Below the pieces are notes generated by a model. That model ran no database searches, was not told the DNA's origin, and saw nothing but the letters and a program-made list of their open reading frames with translations. From the NCBI GenBank assembly GCA_029777935.1, contig JAKORH010000074.1, positions 1 through 37,163 of the forward strand: a stretch of DNA of 37,163 nucleotides, given 5' to 3'. This DNA comes from Pseudomonadota bacterium. Lineage in GTDB: Bacteria; Pseudomonadota; Gammaproteobacteria; Burkholderiales; Burkholderiaceae. Position 1 is the stretch's first letter; every line of letters begins with the position of its first letter. Below are positions 16,298-26,100 of the stretch, one piece after another. The position numbers and the translations under genes are program-made.

Positions 16298-17830
16298 ATG
16301 AGGATTCGTCGCGCCGTGCCATGGTCGTTCGCGCTTTCCACGCTTGCAGCTTCGATCAGTCTCGCGCAGGTCGATCCGGGAGTGCGCGGCGGCGCACCCG
16401 GCGGCGGCGCGCCGCTGCCGGGGCTGACGCCGATCGAACTGGAAATCTTCAACGAAGGCGTGCAGCGCTTCATTCAGCTCGAAGCGGTGTGCGACAGCTG
16501 CGCCGACCTCGTGCTCGGGTCGTTCACCGATCCCGCCAAGGCCAACTTCGTCACGCATACGAATTCGGCCGGGCTCGGCGCGCGCTTCAACGGCGATCAG
16601 TGCTCGGTGTGCCACAACCAGCCGGCGCTCGGCGGCTCGGGCGGCTTCATGGTGCCGAATCCGCAGGACGGGCCCGGCAACTACCGGCCGCCCGAGAATC
16701 CGATGTTCGATCTGATCCCGCACCGCAAGGGCGCGACCAATCGCGTGCCGTCGTTCATCCAGCAGTACGGGCCGATCCGCGAAGTGCGCTTCGCGCGCAA
16801 GGCGGACGGCACGCCCGACGGCGGCGTGCACCAGCTCTTCACCGTCGTCGGCCGAGCCGACGTGGGCACGACCAATTGCACCAACGCCGTGCTGCCGCCG
16901 ATCGACTTCGAAACCGAATTCAAGCGCGGCAATACGCGCTTCCGCATTCCGCTGCAGCTCTACGGGCTCGGCATCATCGACAGCATCCAGGACCGCGAGA
17001 TCCTCGTGCGGCACAACGCGACCGCCGCGTTGCGCAGCCAGCTCGGCATCACCGGCGTCCCGAACCGCAGCGGCAACGACGGCACGATCACGCGCTTCGG
17101 CTGGAAGGCGCAGAACAAGTCGCTGACGCTGTTCGCGACCGAGGCCTACAACGTCGAGATGGGCGTCACCAACGACGTATTCCCGCAGGCGACCGACGAG
17201 GCCGCGGCCTGCAACGTCGGCAAGAGCGAGCCCAACGACATCACGCGCACCGACCCGGACGACACGCGCAATCAGAGCTACTTCAACCCGAAGCACATCC
17301 TGCCTGACTGGCTGCAGTTCGCGATGTTGATGCGCTTCCTCGATGCGCCGAAGCCGGTCGCGCTGAGCGCGAGCGCCAGGCGCGGCCAGCAGTTATTCGG
17401 CACCGGACCCGACAACCCCGGCGTCGGCTGCGTGGCCTGCCATACCGCGCAGATGGTCACGCCGCCGCAGAGCGAGACCAAGGCGCTGCAAAGCCTGACC
17501 GCGAACCTCTACTCGGACCTGCTGATCCATCACATGGGCCAGCGCCTGGCCGACGACATCACGCAGGGCCTGGCCACCGGCGACATGTTCCGCACCACGC
17601 CGCTGTGGGGCGTGGGGCAGCGCTTCTTCTTCCTGCACGACGGGCGCACCAGCGATCTGCTGCAGGCGATCCAGGCGCACGCCGCGCGGGCCGCGGTCTG
17701 CGATAGCAGCGCGAGCACGAACGGCGGATCGTGCTACGGGCCTTCCGAAGCGAATGCCGTGATCGGCAACTTCAACGCGCTCGGACCGAGAGATCAGCAG
17801 TCGATCCTCGACTTCCTGCGGTCGTTGTGA
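16298..17830 (+). CDS. Di-haem oxidoreductase (DHOR/DUF1111 family)
   Basis: A 510-residue exported protein with a signal peptide (about 1-24, ending SISLAQ). Two c-type haem sites are visible, CSVCH (102-106) and CVACH (378-382), and the late block FRTTPLWGVGQRFFFLHDGRTSDLLQAI is typical of DHOR/'thiol oxidoreductase' proteins, related to MauG and di-haem peroxidases. It acts in the periplasm, with unknown substrate. The imelysin-type iron-uptake genes that often accompany DHOR are absent here. Its upstream gap (16111-16297) holds no clear operator. Confidence 0.9.
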   Translation: MRIRRAVPWSFALSTLAASISLAQVDPGVRGGAPGGGAPLPGLTPIELEIFNEGVQRFIQLEAVCDSCADLVLGSFTDPAKANFVTHTNSAGLGARFNGDQCSVCHNQPALGGSGGFMVPNPQDGPGNYRPPENPMFDLIPHRKGATNRVPSFIQQYGPIREVRFARKADGTPDGGVHQLFTVVGRADVGTTNCTNAVLPPIDFETEFKRGNTRFRIPLQLYGLGIIDSIQDREILVRHNATAALRSQLGITGVPNRSGNDGTITRFGWKAQNKSLTLFATEAYNVEMGVTNDVFPQATDEAAACNVGKSEPNDITRTDPDDTRNQSYFNPKHILPDWLQFAMLMRFLDAPKPVALSASARRGQQLFGTGPDNPGVGCVACHTAQMVTPPQSETKALQSLTANLYSDLLIHHMGQRLADDITQGLATGDMFRTTPLWGVGQRFFFLHDGRTSDLLQAIQAHAARAAVCDSSASTNGGSCYGPSEANAVIGNFNALGPRDQQSILDFLRSL

Positions 17831-18029
17831 AGCCGTACCGGCTCGCACCGCGTCGCCGGGGCGCGAAGTTCGCAAGTGTCGACGAAGCAGACGCCGCGCT
17901 CCCGCACTTGCGCGTCCCACTGACCGGTTGCGGGCACGGAACCCGTTCTCTTCCATGGCCGCAACTTATTGAAACCCGATCCCCGCCGGCTGCAACACAG
18001 GGTGGGCACTTTCGACAAGGAGTACCGAC

Positions 18030-18314
18030 ATGAATCCCGGTCACGAACCCATGCGCGATGCGCGATTGAGCCTCTCCGGAATCCTGCGCGCGGGCGCCGC
18101 CGTCGGCGCGGTGATCGCGCTGCTTGCCGCCGTCGTGTTGTCCAGAGGCCTACCCGACACGGAGGATGCGATCGGCGCACGCGACATCGGCGCAGCGGTC
18201 GCCGCCACGCCGAGCACGTCGGCCGCCGCGCCGGCGCTCGCGCCGGCACTCGAATATTCCGGCGCGATCGGGCACTACTCCGACGAGCCAGCCGAGCCGG
18301 CGCCGACGTTCTGA
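18030..18314 (+). CDS. Small single-pass membrane protein, unknown
   Basis: A 94-residue protein behind AAGGAG with good spacing. One hydrophobic helix (about residues 17-39, ILRAGAAVGAVIALLAAVVL) is followed by an Ala/Pro-rich, probably periplasmic tail ending in acidic and proline residues (YSDEPAEPAPTF). No family recognised. It lies 199 bases after the di-haem oxidoreductase and runs straight into the purU remnant. Confidence 0.55.
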   Translation: MNPGHEPMRDARLSLSGILRAGAAVGAVIALLAAVVLSRGLPDTEDAIGARDIGAAVAATPSTSAAAPALAPALEYSGAIGHYSDEPAEPAPTF

Positions 18315-18318
18315 TCCT

Positions 18319-19092
18319 TGCGCGGGCCGCGATGGATACGGCGGCGCGCCGCGGCGCGTGTTCATGCGCACGGTGCTGGCCGCCCGGCCGCTCCTTGAAC
18401 GCGGCATCGGCCCGGCCCGGCTGCGCGCCGAATTCGCACCGGTCGCGCGCAGCTTCGCGCTGGACTGGTCGCTCGGGGACTCGGCGTTTCGCAAGCGCGT
18501 CGTCGTGCTGGTGAGCCGGCGCAATCACTGCCTCGTCGACCTGCTGTACCGCCGATGCGCGGGAGAACTCGACTTCGACCTGCCGTGCGTGATCGGCAGT
18601 CATCCCGATCTGCGCGCCGATGTCGAAGTGCACGGCGTGCCGTTCCATTACATTCGGGTTCCGCGTGGCGAAGCGGGCAGGCAGGCGGCGTTCGCCGAGA
18701 TCGAGAGGCTGTTCTTCGCCTAGGGCGCGGACGCGATGGTGCTCGCGCGCTACATGCAGATCCTGCCCGCGGCGCTGGCGCGCCGGCCGCCTGGCCGCAT
18801 CGTCAACATCCATCACGGCTTTCTGCCGGGCTTCGCCGGCGCACGACCGTATCGCCAGGCGTTCGAGCGCGGCGTGAAACTGATCGGCGCGACCAGCCAC
18901 TACGTGACCGGGGAACTCGACGAAGGTCCGATCATCGAGCAGGACGCCATCCGCATCGATCACGGCCGCACCGAGGACGGCCTGGCCCGCTGCGGGCGCG
19001 ACCTCGAGCGGACCGTGCTGGCGCGCGCGTTGCGCTATCACCTCGAAGACCGCGTCCTGCTCGACGTCCGCCGCACGGTCGTTTTCCGCTGA
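18319..19092 (+). pseudogene. purU: Formyltetrahydrofolate deformylase remnant
   Basis: The C-terminal ~250 residues of PurU are recognisable: FALDWSLGD, RVVVLVSRRNHCLVDLLYR, VIGSHPDLR, the hydrolase core [36 protein letters not shown] and DEGPIIEQD. An in-frame TAG at 18721-18723 interrupts the frame between EIERLFFA and [12 protein letters not shown]. The N-terminal ACT domain (about 80 residues) is missing, with no room for it before the upstream gene. Two independent defects argue for true decay rather than a sequencing slip. PurU normally hydrolyses 10-formyl-THF to formate and THF. Confidence 0.85.
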
Positions 19093-19126
19093 AGCATGGC
19101 CGCGAACATCGCGATGCCCAGTGCGA

Positions 19127-19492
19127 TCAGGCCGCCACGTGCAGCTTGCCCGACATGCCTTCGTGTCCTTCGCCGCAGAAGATGTCGCACAGGAAGTCGA
19201 ACGTGCCGGTCTTGTCCGGCTGCACGCGCAGGCGCGCGACCTGGCCCGGGATGATGTCGGTGCGAATGTTCCAGTCTGGCACGTTGAAGCCCATCACGAC
19301 TTCGGGTGCGGTGAACTCGAGCACGACCGGCTCGCCGAGCTTGAGCGTGATGTCGTTGGGCAGGAACACGAACTTGCGCGCGACGACCTTAATCACGCGC
19401 TCCGGCTGCTGCGCGCGCAGCAGCACCGGCCCGAAGCCCGCGGTCGCCAGCGCGACCGCGCCCAGCACCAGCTCGCGTCGCCTGAGGTTCAT
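19127..19492 (-). CDS. CuA-like cupredoxin, Tat or Sec exported
   Basis: A 121-residue protein with an N-terminal export signal (RRRELVLGAVALATAGF, possibly twin-arginine). The fold resembles cytochrome oxidase subunit II: PEVVMGFNVPDWNIRTDIIPG corresponds to the first ligand strand, and CDIFCGEGHEGM keeps the Cx3Cx3HxxM ligand loop (C102, C106, H110, M113). The first histidine ligand of true CuA is replaced by M67. It is probably a soluble periplasmic copper electron carrier or copper-binding protein. It starts four bases after the metallophosphoesterase stop, hence one operon. Confidence 0.82.
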   Translation of the reverse strand: MNLRRRELVLGAVALATAGFGPVLLRAQQPERVIKVVARKFVFLPNDITLKLGEPVVLEFTAPEVVMGFNVPDWNIRTDIIPGQVARLRVQPDKTGTFDFLCDIFCGEGHEGMSGKLHVAA

Positions 19493-19496
19493 CGCT

Positions 19497-20393
19497 TCAC
19501 CCCTGCGCGAGCGCCAGTTCTTTCAGCGCGAGCTTCTGCGGCGGTTCGGCGTCGATCTCGCGGAATCCCAGCCCGCGATACGGATGCGCGGGATCCCAGC
19601 GCACCGGATCGCGCTTCGGCTGCGAGCCCGGCGCCGGCAGCGGAAACATCAGCGACTTCGCCGCATGGTGCGCGATGTGCTGCGTCATGTGATGGTGTTC
19701 CTGGTGGATGTGGCCGTAGAACACCGTCACGTTGCGGTAGGGCAGCAGCAGCTCGACCGCCTGCGCGCCGTCGCGCGTGGCCCAGTCCCATTGCGGATAC
19801 AGATCGAACAGCGGCCGGTGCGTGAGCACGACGATCGGCGCGTCCCGATCGAGCCGGTCCAGCTCCGCCTTCAGCCAGGCGAGCTGCTCGTCGCCGATGC
19901 GCGCGGCCGGATCCGATACGTTGTCGAGCGTGATGAAGTGCACGCCCTTGTGGTCGAACGTGTAGCGGGTGGGGCCGAAGAACTCCGACCACGCCTGCCC
20001 GCGGTCGAGCCCCGCGTCGTGCTCACCCGGCATGAAATGGACGTTGCCGTTCTTCAGTCCGGCGACGATCTCCTTGAACTGCGCCAGCCGCCGGCGGCGT
20101 TCGGCCGGATCGTCGGTCGCGTGCGTGAGGTCGCCGGTGAAGACGATGAAGTCCGGCTGTACAGCAAGCGCGTTCACCGCCTCGATGGCCTTCGGCAGCG
20201 TCCCGGCGGCGTCGGGGTTGACGACCGGTCCGTTGAAGCCCCAGTGGCTGTCCGAAAGCTGGACGAAGTAGAAGTCCTGCGGCGCCGTCCCTGCGCCGGC
20301 GCCGGTGGCACAGCCTGCCAGCGCGGATGAGAAGACGACGCCGCCGAATCCGGCGAGGCGAAGGAACTGCCTGCGATCGATGGGTGCGGGCAC
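19497..20393 (-). CDS. Tat-exported metallophosphoesterase, possible lipoprotein
   Basis: A 298-residue protein. GTG at 20393 is chosen because AAGGAG precedes it by six bases and it puts DRRQFLRLAGFGG at the N-terminus, a good twin-arginine signal; LAGC at the end of the signal could be a lipobox. The calcineurin-like metal motifs are present: QLSDSHWG (D-x-H), VFTGDLTHA (GD-x2), PGEHDAG (G-[NE]-H-[DE], with Glu in place of Asn), VVLTHRPLF and FYGHIHQEHHH (GH-x-H). Substrate unknown. It is cotranscribed with the cupredoxin; a periplasmic redox or phosphate role is possible but not shown. Confidence 0.87.
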   Translation of the reverse strand: MPAPIDRRQFLRLAGFGGVVFSSALAGCATGAGAGTAPQDFYFVQLSDSHWGFNGPVVNPDAAGTLPKAIEAVNALAVQPDFIVFTGDLTHATDDPAERRRRLAQFKEIVAGLKNGNVHFMPGEHDAGLDRGQAWSEFFGPTRYTFDHKGVHFITLDNVSDPAARIGDEQLAWLKAELDRLDRDAPIVVLTHRPLFDLYPQWDWATRDGAQAVELLLPYRNVTVFYGHIHQEHHHMTQHIAHHAAKSLMFPLPAPGSQPKRDPVRWDPAHPYRGLGFREIDAEPPQKLALKELALAQG

Positions 20394-20585
20394 GCTGCTC
20401 TCCTTGTCGCGGGTTGGGTCGCTCTGTTGCGCGGCCATGTCTGCATGACTGCGCCTGGCGTCGCGATATTCCCGCCAGGGTTGCGCCGATGCGCGAACCG
20501 CGACCGCGGCCGGGACGCGTGCGGCCCTCACCCCGGCAATACGTGACCCCGGTCGCGCAATGGCGCGACGGCGGCTGTATCCGCA

Positions 20586-20603
20586 GCCGGCCCGCGGGCC
20601 GGC
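20586..20603. repeat. Perfect 18-base palindrome
   Basis: GCCGGCCCGCGGGCCGGC is a perfect palindrome in the 229-base gap between the metallophosphoesterase start and the enoyl-CoA hydratase stop. It could form a stem just past the hydratase gene, but there is no T-run, so an intrinsic terminator is not established. Confidence 0.4.
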
Positions 20604-20622
20604 GATCGAGGCAGGCGCGTTC

Positions 20623-21384
20623 TTACAGCCGCGACTTCGCGAACCCGCGCACGCGCTGCTGCGTGTCGGCATCCGCGAACATCGCGGCGGCGGCGTGCCG
20701 CTCCGCTTCGAGTGCGGTGGCGAGGCGATCGCCGACCTGCGCGGTCAGCGCGCGCTTCAGCCGCGCGATCGCGCCGGCCGACCGCGCGGCGACCGTATGC
20801 GCGAGTTCCAGCGCGGCCGGCAGCATCTGCTCCACTGCTACCACGCGATTGACGAGGCCGAGCCGCGCGAGCGCGTGTGCGTCGTGGCGCTCGCCGAGCA
20901 CGATCAGCTCCATCGCGCGCTGGTGGCCGAGCGCCTGCGGCAGCAGGTGCGTGACGCCGCCGGTGACGAAGTGGCCGAGTGCCATCTCGGGAAAGAACGC
21001 GACGAGGCTGTCGGCGGCGACCACGAGGTCGCAGTTCAGCAGCCACTCGAGCCCGCCGCCGACCGCGTAGCCGTGCGCGGCGGCGATCACCAGCCGGTCG
21101 CCGAACATGAGGTCGCGCGTGATTTGCTGGATGCGGTCGACGTGCTCGGCGATCGACGCGGCGTCGTGTGCCTGCTCGTCGAATTCCTTCAGGTCGTCGC
21201 CGGCGCAGAACGCTCGGCCGGCGCCGGTCAGCACGATGGCGCGCGCTGCGCGGTCGGCCTGGGCTTGCGCGAGCGCGGCGTGCAGATCGACCATCAGCGC
21301 GCCGCTGATGGCGTTCAGCCGCTCGGGGCGGTTCAGCGTGACGACGCGGACCGGACCGTCATTGGAGAGAGTGACATAGCTCAT
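20623..21384 (-). CDS. Enoyl-CoA hydratase/isomerase family protein
   Basis: A 253-residue crotonase-fold protein. GAGRAFCAGDDLKEF forms the first oxyanion-hole strand, and AAHGYAVGGGLEWLLNCDLVVAAD the second. The catalytic Glu of classical hydratases (usually in the GGG-E-L region or E144-like site) has an equivalent in GGGLEWLLNCD, and FFPEMALGHF replaces the usual FxxPEVxLG segment. Its ATG overlaps the ligase stop (ATGA). It is probably paired with the ligase in degradation or activation of an unsaturated acid; the substrate is not readable. Confidence 0.87.
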   Translation of the reverse strand: MSYVTLSNDGPVRVVTLNRPERLNAISGALMVDLHAALAQAQADRAARAIVLTGAGRAFCAGDDLKEFDEQAHDAASIAEHVDRIQQITRDLMFGDRLVIAAAHGYAVGGGLEWLLNCDLVVAADSLVAFFPEMALGHFVTGGVTHLLPQALGHQRAMELIVLGERHDAHALARLGLVNRVVAVEQMLPAALELAHTVAARSAGAIARLKRALTAQVGDRLATALEAERHAAAAMFADADTQQRVRGFAKSRL

Positions 21385-22973
21385 GGTTTCGCTTTCACGG
21401 TGGTTTCGCGGTCCCAGGTATCGGCGGTGACGCCCTGCTCGCGCAGGCGGAATTTCTCGATCTTGTCGGTCGGCGTCTTCGGCAGCGCGTCGACGAAGCG
21501 CACGTAGCGCGGCAGCATGAAGCGCGCGAGCCTGCCTTCGCACCACTCGATGAGCTGCGCGGCGGCGAGTTGCGCACCCGCGCGTGGCACGACCGCCGCC
21601 ATCACATCTTCCTCTGTCATCTCGCTCGGCACGCCGTACACCGCGCAGGCCAGCACGTCGGGGTGCGACTCGAGTGCCTGCTCGACTTCGGCGGCGGAGA
21701 TGTTCTCGCCGCGCCTGCGCACCATGTCCTTGCGCCGGCCGACGAAGTACAGGTAGCCGTCGGCGTCGCGTTTCAGCAGATCGCCGGTGTGGAACCACAG
21801 ATGCCGGAATGCCGCCAGCGTGGCCTCCGGCATGCCGTAGTAGCCGTCCATGATCAGCCCCGGCTCGCGCGCGCGCAGGCACAGCTCGCCCGGCGTGCCG
21901 AGCGGAACTTCGAAGCCGTCCTCGTCCTGCAGGCTGATGTCGAACGACCCGATCGGCTTGCCGCAGGAGCCCGCGCGGCGCGGCTCGTCGAGCGGCGTGT
22001 AGATCATCGCGCCGGCCTCGGTCAGCCCGTACAACTCGACCAGCCGGCAACCGAAGCGTGCTTCGAACCGCGGCGCCCAGTCGGGCAGCGGCACGCCCCA
22101 GCCCAGGCGCGCGCGATGGTCGCGGTCGCGCTTCGAGGCCGGCTGCTTCCACAGCATCGTCAACGTGGCGCCCATGAAGTCGAACACGGTCGCACGCAGC
22201 GCGCGCACCTCGTCCCAGTAGCGCGACGCGCTGAAGCGCTGTCCGATCGCCGCCACCGCGCGCAGCAGCAGTGCCGGCACCACCGTCATCACGGTCGCGT
22301 CGAGGTGGAACAGCGGATACGGGCAGTACAGCACGTCGTCGCTGCGCAGTCCCAGGCCCTCGATCGCGAGTTGCCCGTGGCCGAGCACGAAGCGGTGCGG
22401 AATGATCGCCGCCTTGGAGCGGCCGGTCGTGCCCGACGTGTAAAGCAGCAGGCACGGCTCGTTCGCGCAGATCGGCGGTTGCGGTTCGACGATCACCAGC
22501 GCACCGGCGCGCAACTGCGCGAACGGCAACGTCGGCTGCACGCAGCGCGCGCTGCTGTCGCCGAGCAGCACGACCTGCTCGACCTGCGCGAGGCGCGCGG
22601 AGACTTCCGCGAACCGCGGCATCAGGTCGGCGTGGACGACGATCAACCGACTGCGGACGAGGTCGATCGCATCGGCGAGCAGCGCGCCGCGAAACGAAGT
22701 GTTCACCGGCACGGCGACCGCTCCCAGCCGGGCGAGCGCAAACCACAACGCGACGAACGCGATGCAGTTCGGCAGCAGCAGGCTCACGTGTTCGCCGCGC
22801 GCCACGCCGAGCCGCTGCAATCCGGCCGCGAGGCGATCGGCCTCCTCGTCGATGGCGCGATAACTCCATTCGCCCTGCATCATGCGGATGAACGGACGCT
22901 CGGGCACCTCGTGCGCCGCGCGGCGCAACTCGGCACCGAGCGATTCGAACGCGCGGCTGTCGTGTGTCGTCAT
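21381..22973 (-). CDS. Acyl-CoA ligase (AMP-binding family)
   Basis: A 530-residue ANL-superfamily ligase. The P-loop is LLYTSGTTGRSKAAI, the adenine motif LYGLTEAGAMIYTP, and the hinge and C-terminal motifs WFHTGDLLKRDADGYLYFVGRRKDMVRRRGENISAAEVE and TPTDKIEKFRLRE (catalytic Lys). Overall it resembles the crotonobetaine/carnitine-CoA ligase group (CaiC-like), though specificity is uncertain. Start at ATG 22973; longer in-frame extensions have no conserved look. It shares a 217-base gap with the divergent PAS kinase; the FNR-type box there is 122 bases from this start. Confidence 0.88.
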   Translation of the reverse strand: MTTHDSRAFESLGAELRRAAHEVPERPFIRMMQGEWSYRAIDEEADRLAAGLQRLGVARGEHVSLLLPNCIAFVALWFALARLGAVAVPVNTSFRGALLADAIDLVRSRLIVVHADLMPRFAEVSARLAQVEQVVLLGDSSARCVQPTLPFAQLRAGALVIVEPQPPICANEPCLLLYTSGTTGRSKAAIIPHRFVLGHGQLAIEGLGLRSDDVLYCPYPLFHLDATVMTVVPALLLRAVAAIGQRFSASRYWDEVRALRATVFDFMGATLTMLWKQPASKRDRDHRARLGWGVPLPDWAPRFEARFGCRLVELYGLTEAGAMIYTPLDEPRRAGSCGKPIGSFDISLQDEDGFEVPLGTPGELCLRAREPGLIMDGYYGMPEATLAAFRHLWFHTGDLLKRDADGYLYFVGRRKDMVRRRGENISAAEVEQALESHPDVLACAVYGVPSEMTEEDVMAAVVPRAGAQLAAAQLIEWCEGRLARFMLPRYVRFVDALPKTPTDKIEKFRLREQGVTADTWDRETTVKAKP

Positions 22974-23094
22974 GAGGCGATGGTATCCCGCCTCGGATGC
23001 CGCCGAGGCGCCTCTACGAGGAGCAAGTCTCGGCGCCGAACTCGTCCGGCGCAGGTCAAGCACGGACAGTCGGATGCGATGGACGCCGGTCGCG

Positions 23095-23108
23095 TTGATC
23101 GGGGTCAA
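23095..23108. promoter_or_regulatory. FNR/FixK-type box upstream of the PAS kinase
   Basis: TTGATcgggGTCAA matches TTGAT-N4-ATCAA with one change. It lies 82 bases before the kinase ATG and 121 bases from the divergent ligase ATG. Binding of a Crp/Fnr protein here would give feedback onto the two-component system. Confidence 0.68.
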
Positions 23109-23190
23109 CGCTGCGCAGCGATGCGCCCTTACCGTTGGGCGAGGAATTCGAGCCGGCAGCAAATCGAACCGGCAATTCGTGCATCGGCCA

Positions 23191-26100
23191 ATGCAAGCAG
23201 CGCGGATCAACCTGCAGGAGCACCCGTTTCAAAGGCTGCTCGATGCGGCCGCCGACGCGATGCTGGTGGCTGACGCGGACGGCACGATCGTCGCCGCCAA
23301 CGCAGCGGCGGCGCGGCTCTTCGGCTGCGACCCGCAGGCGCTGCTGCAGGCCGCGGTGGAAGAACTGATGCCGGAGCGCTACCGCGCCGCGCATCGCCTC
23401 ATGCGCGCGCGGTACGCGCGCGAGCCTCGCGTGCGCGCGATGGGCAACGCCTACGAGGTGCGCGGCCTGCGCCGCGACGGCACGGAATTCTTCATCGAGG
23501 CGAGCCTGGGTCCGCTCGACCAGGGCCAGGTGCTGGTCACGCTGGTCGATGTGACCGAACGGCGTCGCGCCAGCGACGCATTGCGCAAGTTCGCCCGCGC
23601 GATCGAGCAGACCGCGAGCACGGTCGTGATCACGAATTCCGACGGCGTGATCGAGTACGTGAATCCGCGGTTCGTAGAAACGACCGGCTACGTCGCTGCC
23701 GAGGCGATCGGCCGCAAGCCGAGCCTGGTGAAGTCCGGCCACACGTCCACCGATGAATACCGGCAGTTATGGCGCACGATCATCGGCGGCGGCACCTGGC
23801 GCGGCGAATTCCGTAACCGCCGCAAGGACGGCTCGCTGTACTGGGAGTCGGCGATCATTTCGCCGGTGCGCGACGAGCGCGGCGACATCACGCATTTCGT
23901 CGCCGTCAAGGATGACGTCTCCGCGCACAAGGCGATGGACGCGGCGCTGCGCACGAGCGAGCAGTTGCGGGCGGCCGCATTCAACAGCAGCAGTGTCGGG
24001 ATGGCGCAGATCGATCCGGCCTCGCGGCGCCTCGTCGCCGTGAACCCGGCGCTGTGCCGCATCTGCGGCTACAGCCATGCCGAACTGCTGCAGATGGATG
24101 TCGACCGGCTCAACCACCCGGACGATCGCCTCGATCCGGCGAAGTTCGATGCCTTGCTGCGCGGAGCCGGATACGAGGAGGAGAAGCGCCTGGTGCGCAA
24201 GGACGGGTCCGTCGCGTGGGTCCACGTGTCGGGGAGCGTGGTGCGGGACGCCGACGCGCGTCCCGTGATCGTCGTGGGTGTCGTGCAGGATGTCACCGCG
24301 CGCCGGCAGGCGCAGGAGGCGCTGGCCGCGCGCGAAGCCCGGCAATCGTTCCTCGTGCGCCTGAACGATGGCCTGCGCCGGCTCGACGACCCGCAGCAGA
24401 TCAGCTTCGAGGCGGCGCGGATGCTGGGCGAATTCGTCGGAGCGTCACGGGTCGGTTATGCGGAGGACGACGGCAACGGCGAGACGATCACCGCAGCGCG
24501 CAACTACGCCGCCGGCGTGCCCGCTATCGAGGGTTGCTACCGCTACGACGACTACGGCGCGGCGCTGCTGGCCGATCTCCGGGCGGGTCGCACGAACGTG
24601 CGGCCGGACATCGCCAACGATCCGTCGCTCGCCGCGCAGGAGAAGGCCGCGCACGCGGTGCTGCAGCTCGGAGCGACCGTCAACGTGCCGCTGCTCAAGG
24701 CGCAGCAACTGGTCGCGGTCTTCTTCGTCCACGCCGCGACCGCGCGGGCATGGACGGCCCACGAAGTGGCCCTGTTCGAAGACGTGGCCGAGCGAATCCG
24801 CGCCGACATCGAGCGCGCCCGCGCCGAGGCGGCGCTGCGGACGCGCGAAGGCCAGTTGGGCCTGTTCATCGACCATGCACCGGCCGCACTGGCGATGTTC
24901 GACCCTCAGATGCGCTACCTGGCGGTGAGTCGCCGCTGGCTCGAGGATTACGGCTTGCAGGCACCGGTGCTGGGCCGCTCGCACTACGACGTCTTTCCCG
25001 AGATCGGATCGCGCTGGCGCGAGGTGCACCGCCGCTGCCTCGGCGGCGCAACCGAGCGCTGCGACGAAGACCGCTTCGACCGTGCCGACGGCACGACGCA
25101 ATGGCTGCGGTGGGAAGTCCTGCCATGGCGCGCCGCCACCGGGGCAATCGGCGGCATCGTCATCTTCAGCGAGGACATCACGGAACGGGTACAGGCGCGG
25201 CCGCGATCGAGGAATCCGAAGCGCGCTTCCGCGCCACGTTCGAGCAGGCGGCGGTCGGAATCGCGCATTCCGATCCCGGCGGGCGCTGGCTGCGCGTCAA
25301 CCAGAAGCTGTGCGAGATCACCGGCTACAGCCGCGACGAACTGCTGCAGCGGTCGTTCCAGGACATCACGCACCCCGACGACCTGGCCGCCGACCTGGCG
25401 CTGCTGCAGCGGCTGCTCGCCGGCGAAATCGACCACTACGCCATCGACAAGCGCTGCGTGCGCAAGGACGGCACGACCTACTGGGTCCGGCTGACGGTCT
25501 CGCTGCAACGGCGCTCCGACGGCACGCCCGACTACACGATCGCGGTCATCGAATACATCGACGAGCGCAAGCGGACGGAGCAGGCGCTGCGCCGACTGCG
25601 CGGCGAGATGGAGCAATTGCTCACCGTGCACATCGCGGCCGAAACCGCGGCGGCGATCGCGCACGAATTGAACCAGCCGCTCAACGCCCTGGCCTCGTAT
25701 TGCGAGGCGGCATGGCGCATGCTGCAGTCGGGCAATCCGAAACCGGAAAGGCTGATGCACGCGCTGCGCGAACGCACCGCGCAGGCGCAGCGCGCCGGCC
25801 GGGTCGTGCGCGAGCTGCTCGAGTTCCTGCACCGGCGCGAGGTGACGACCGAGACCGTCGACCTGAATGCCGTCGTGCGCGAGGCGCTGTCGATCGTCGA
25901 GGCCAACGGCTTCGGCGGTTTCCAGGCGGTGGTGAATCTGGAACCGGACCTGAAGCCGGTCCAGGCCAATCGCCTGCAGGTGGAAAAGGTGCTGGTGAAC
26001 CTGCTGCGCAATTCGGTCGAAGCGATGCGCGGCGCCGGTTTTGCGACGCAGGCGATCACGATCTCGATCAGCACCGCAGCCGAACAGCAGATGGCGCTGG

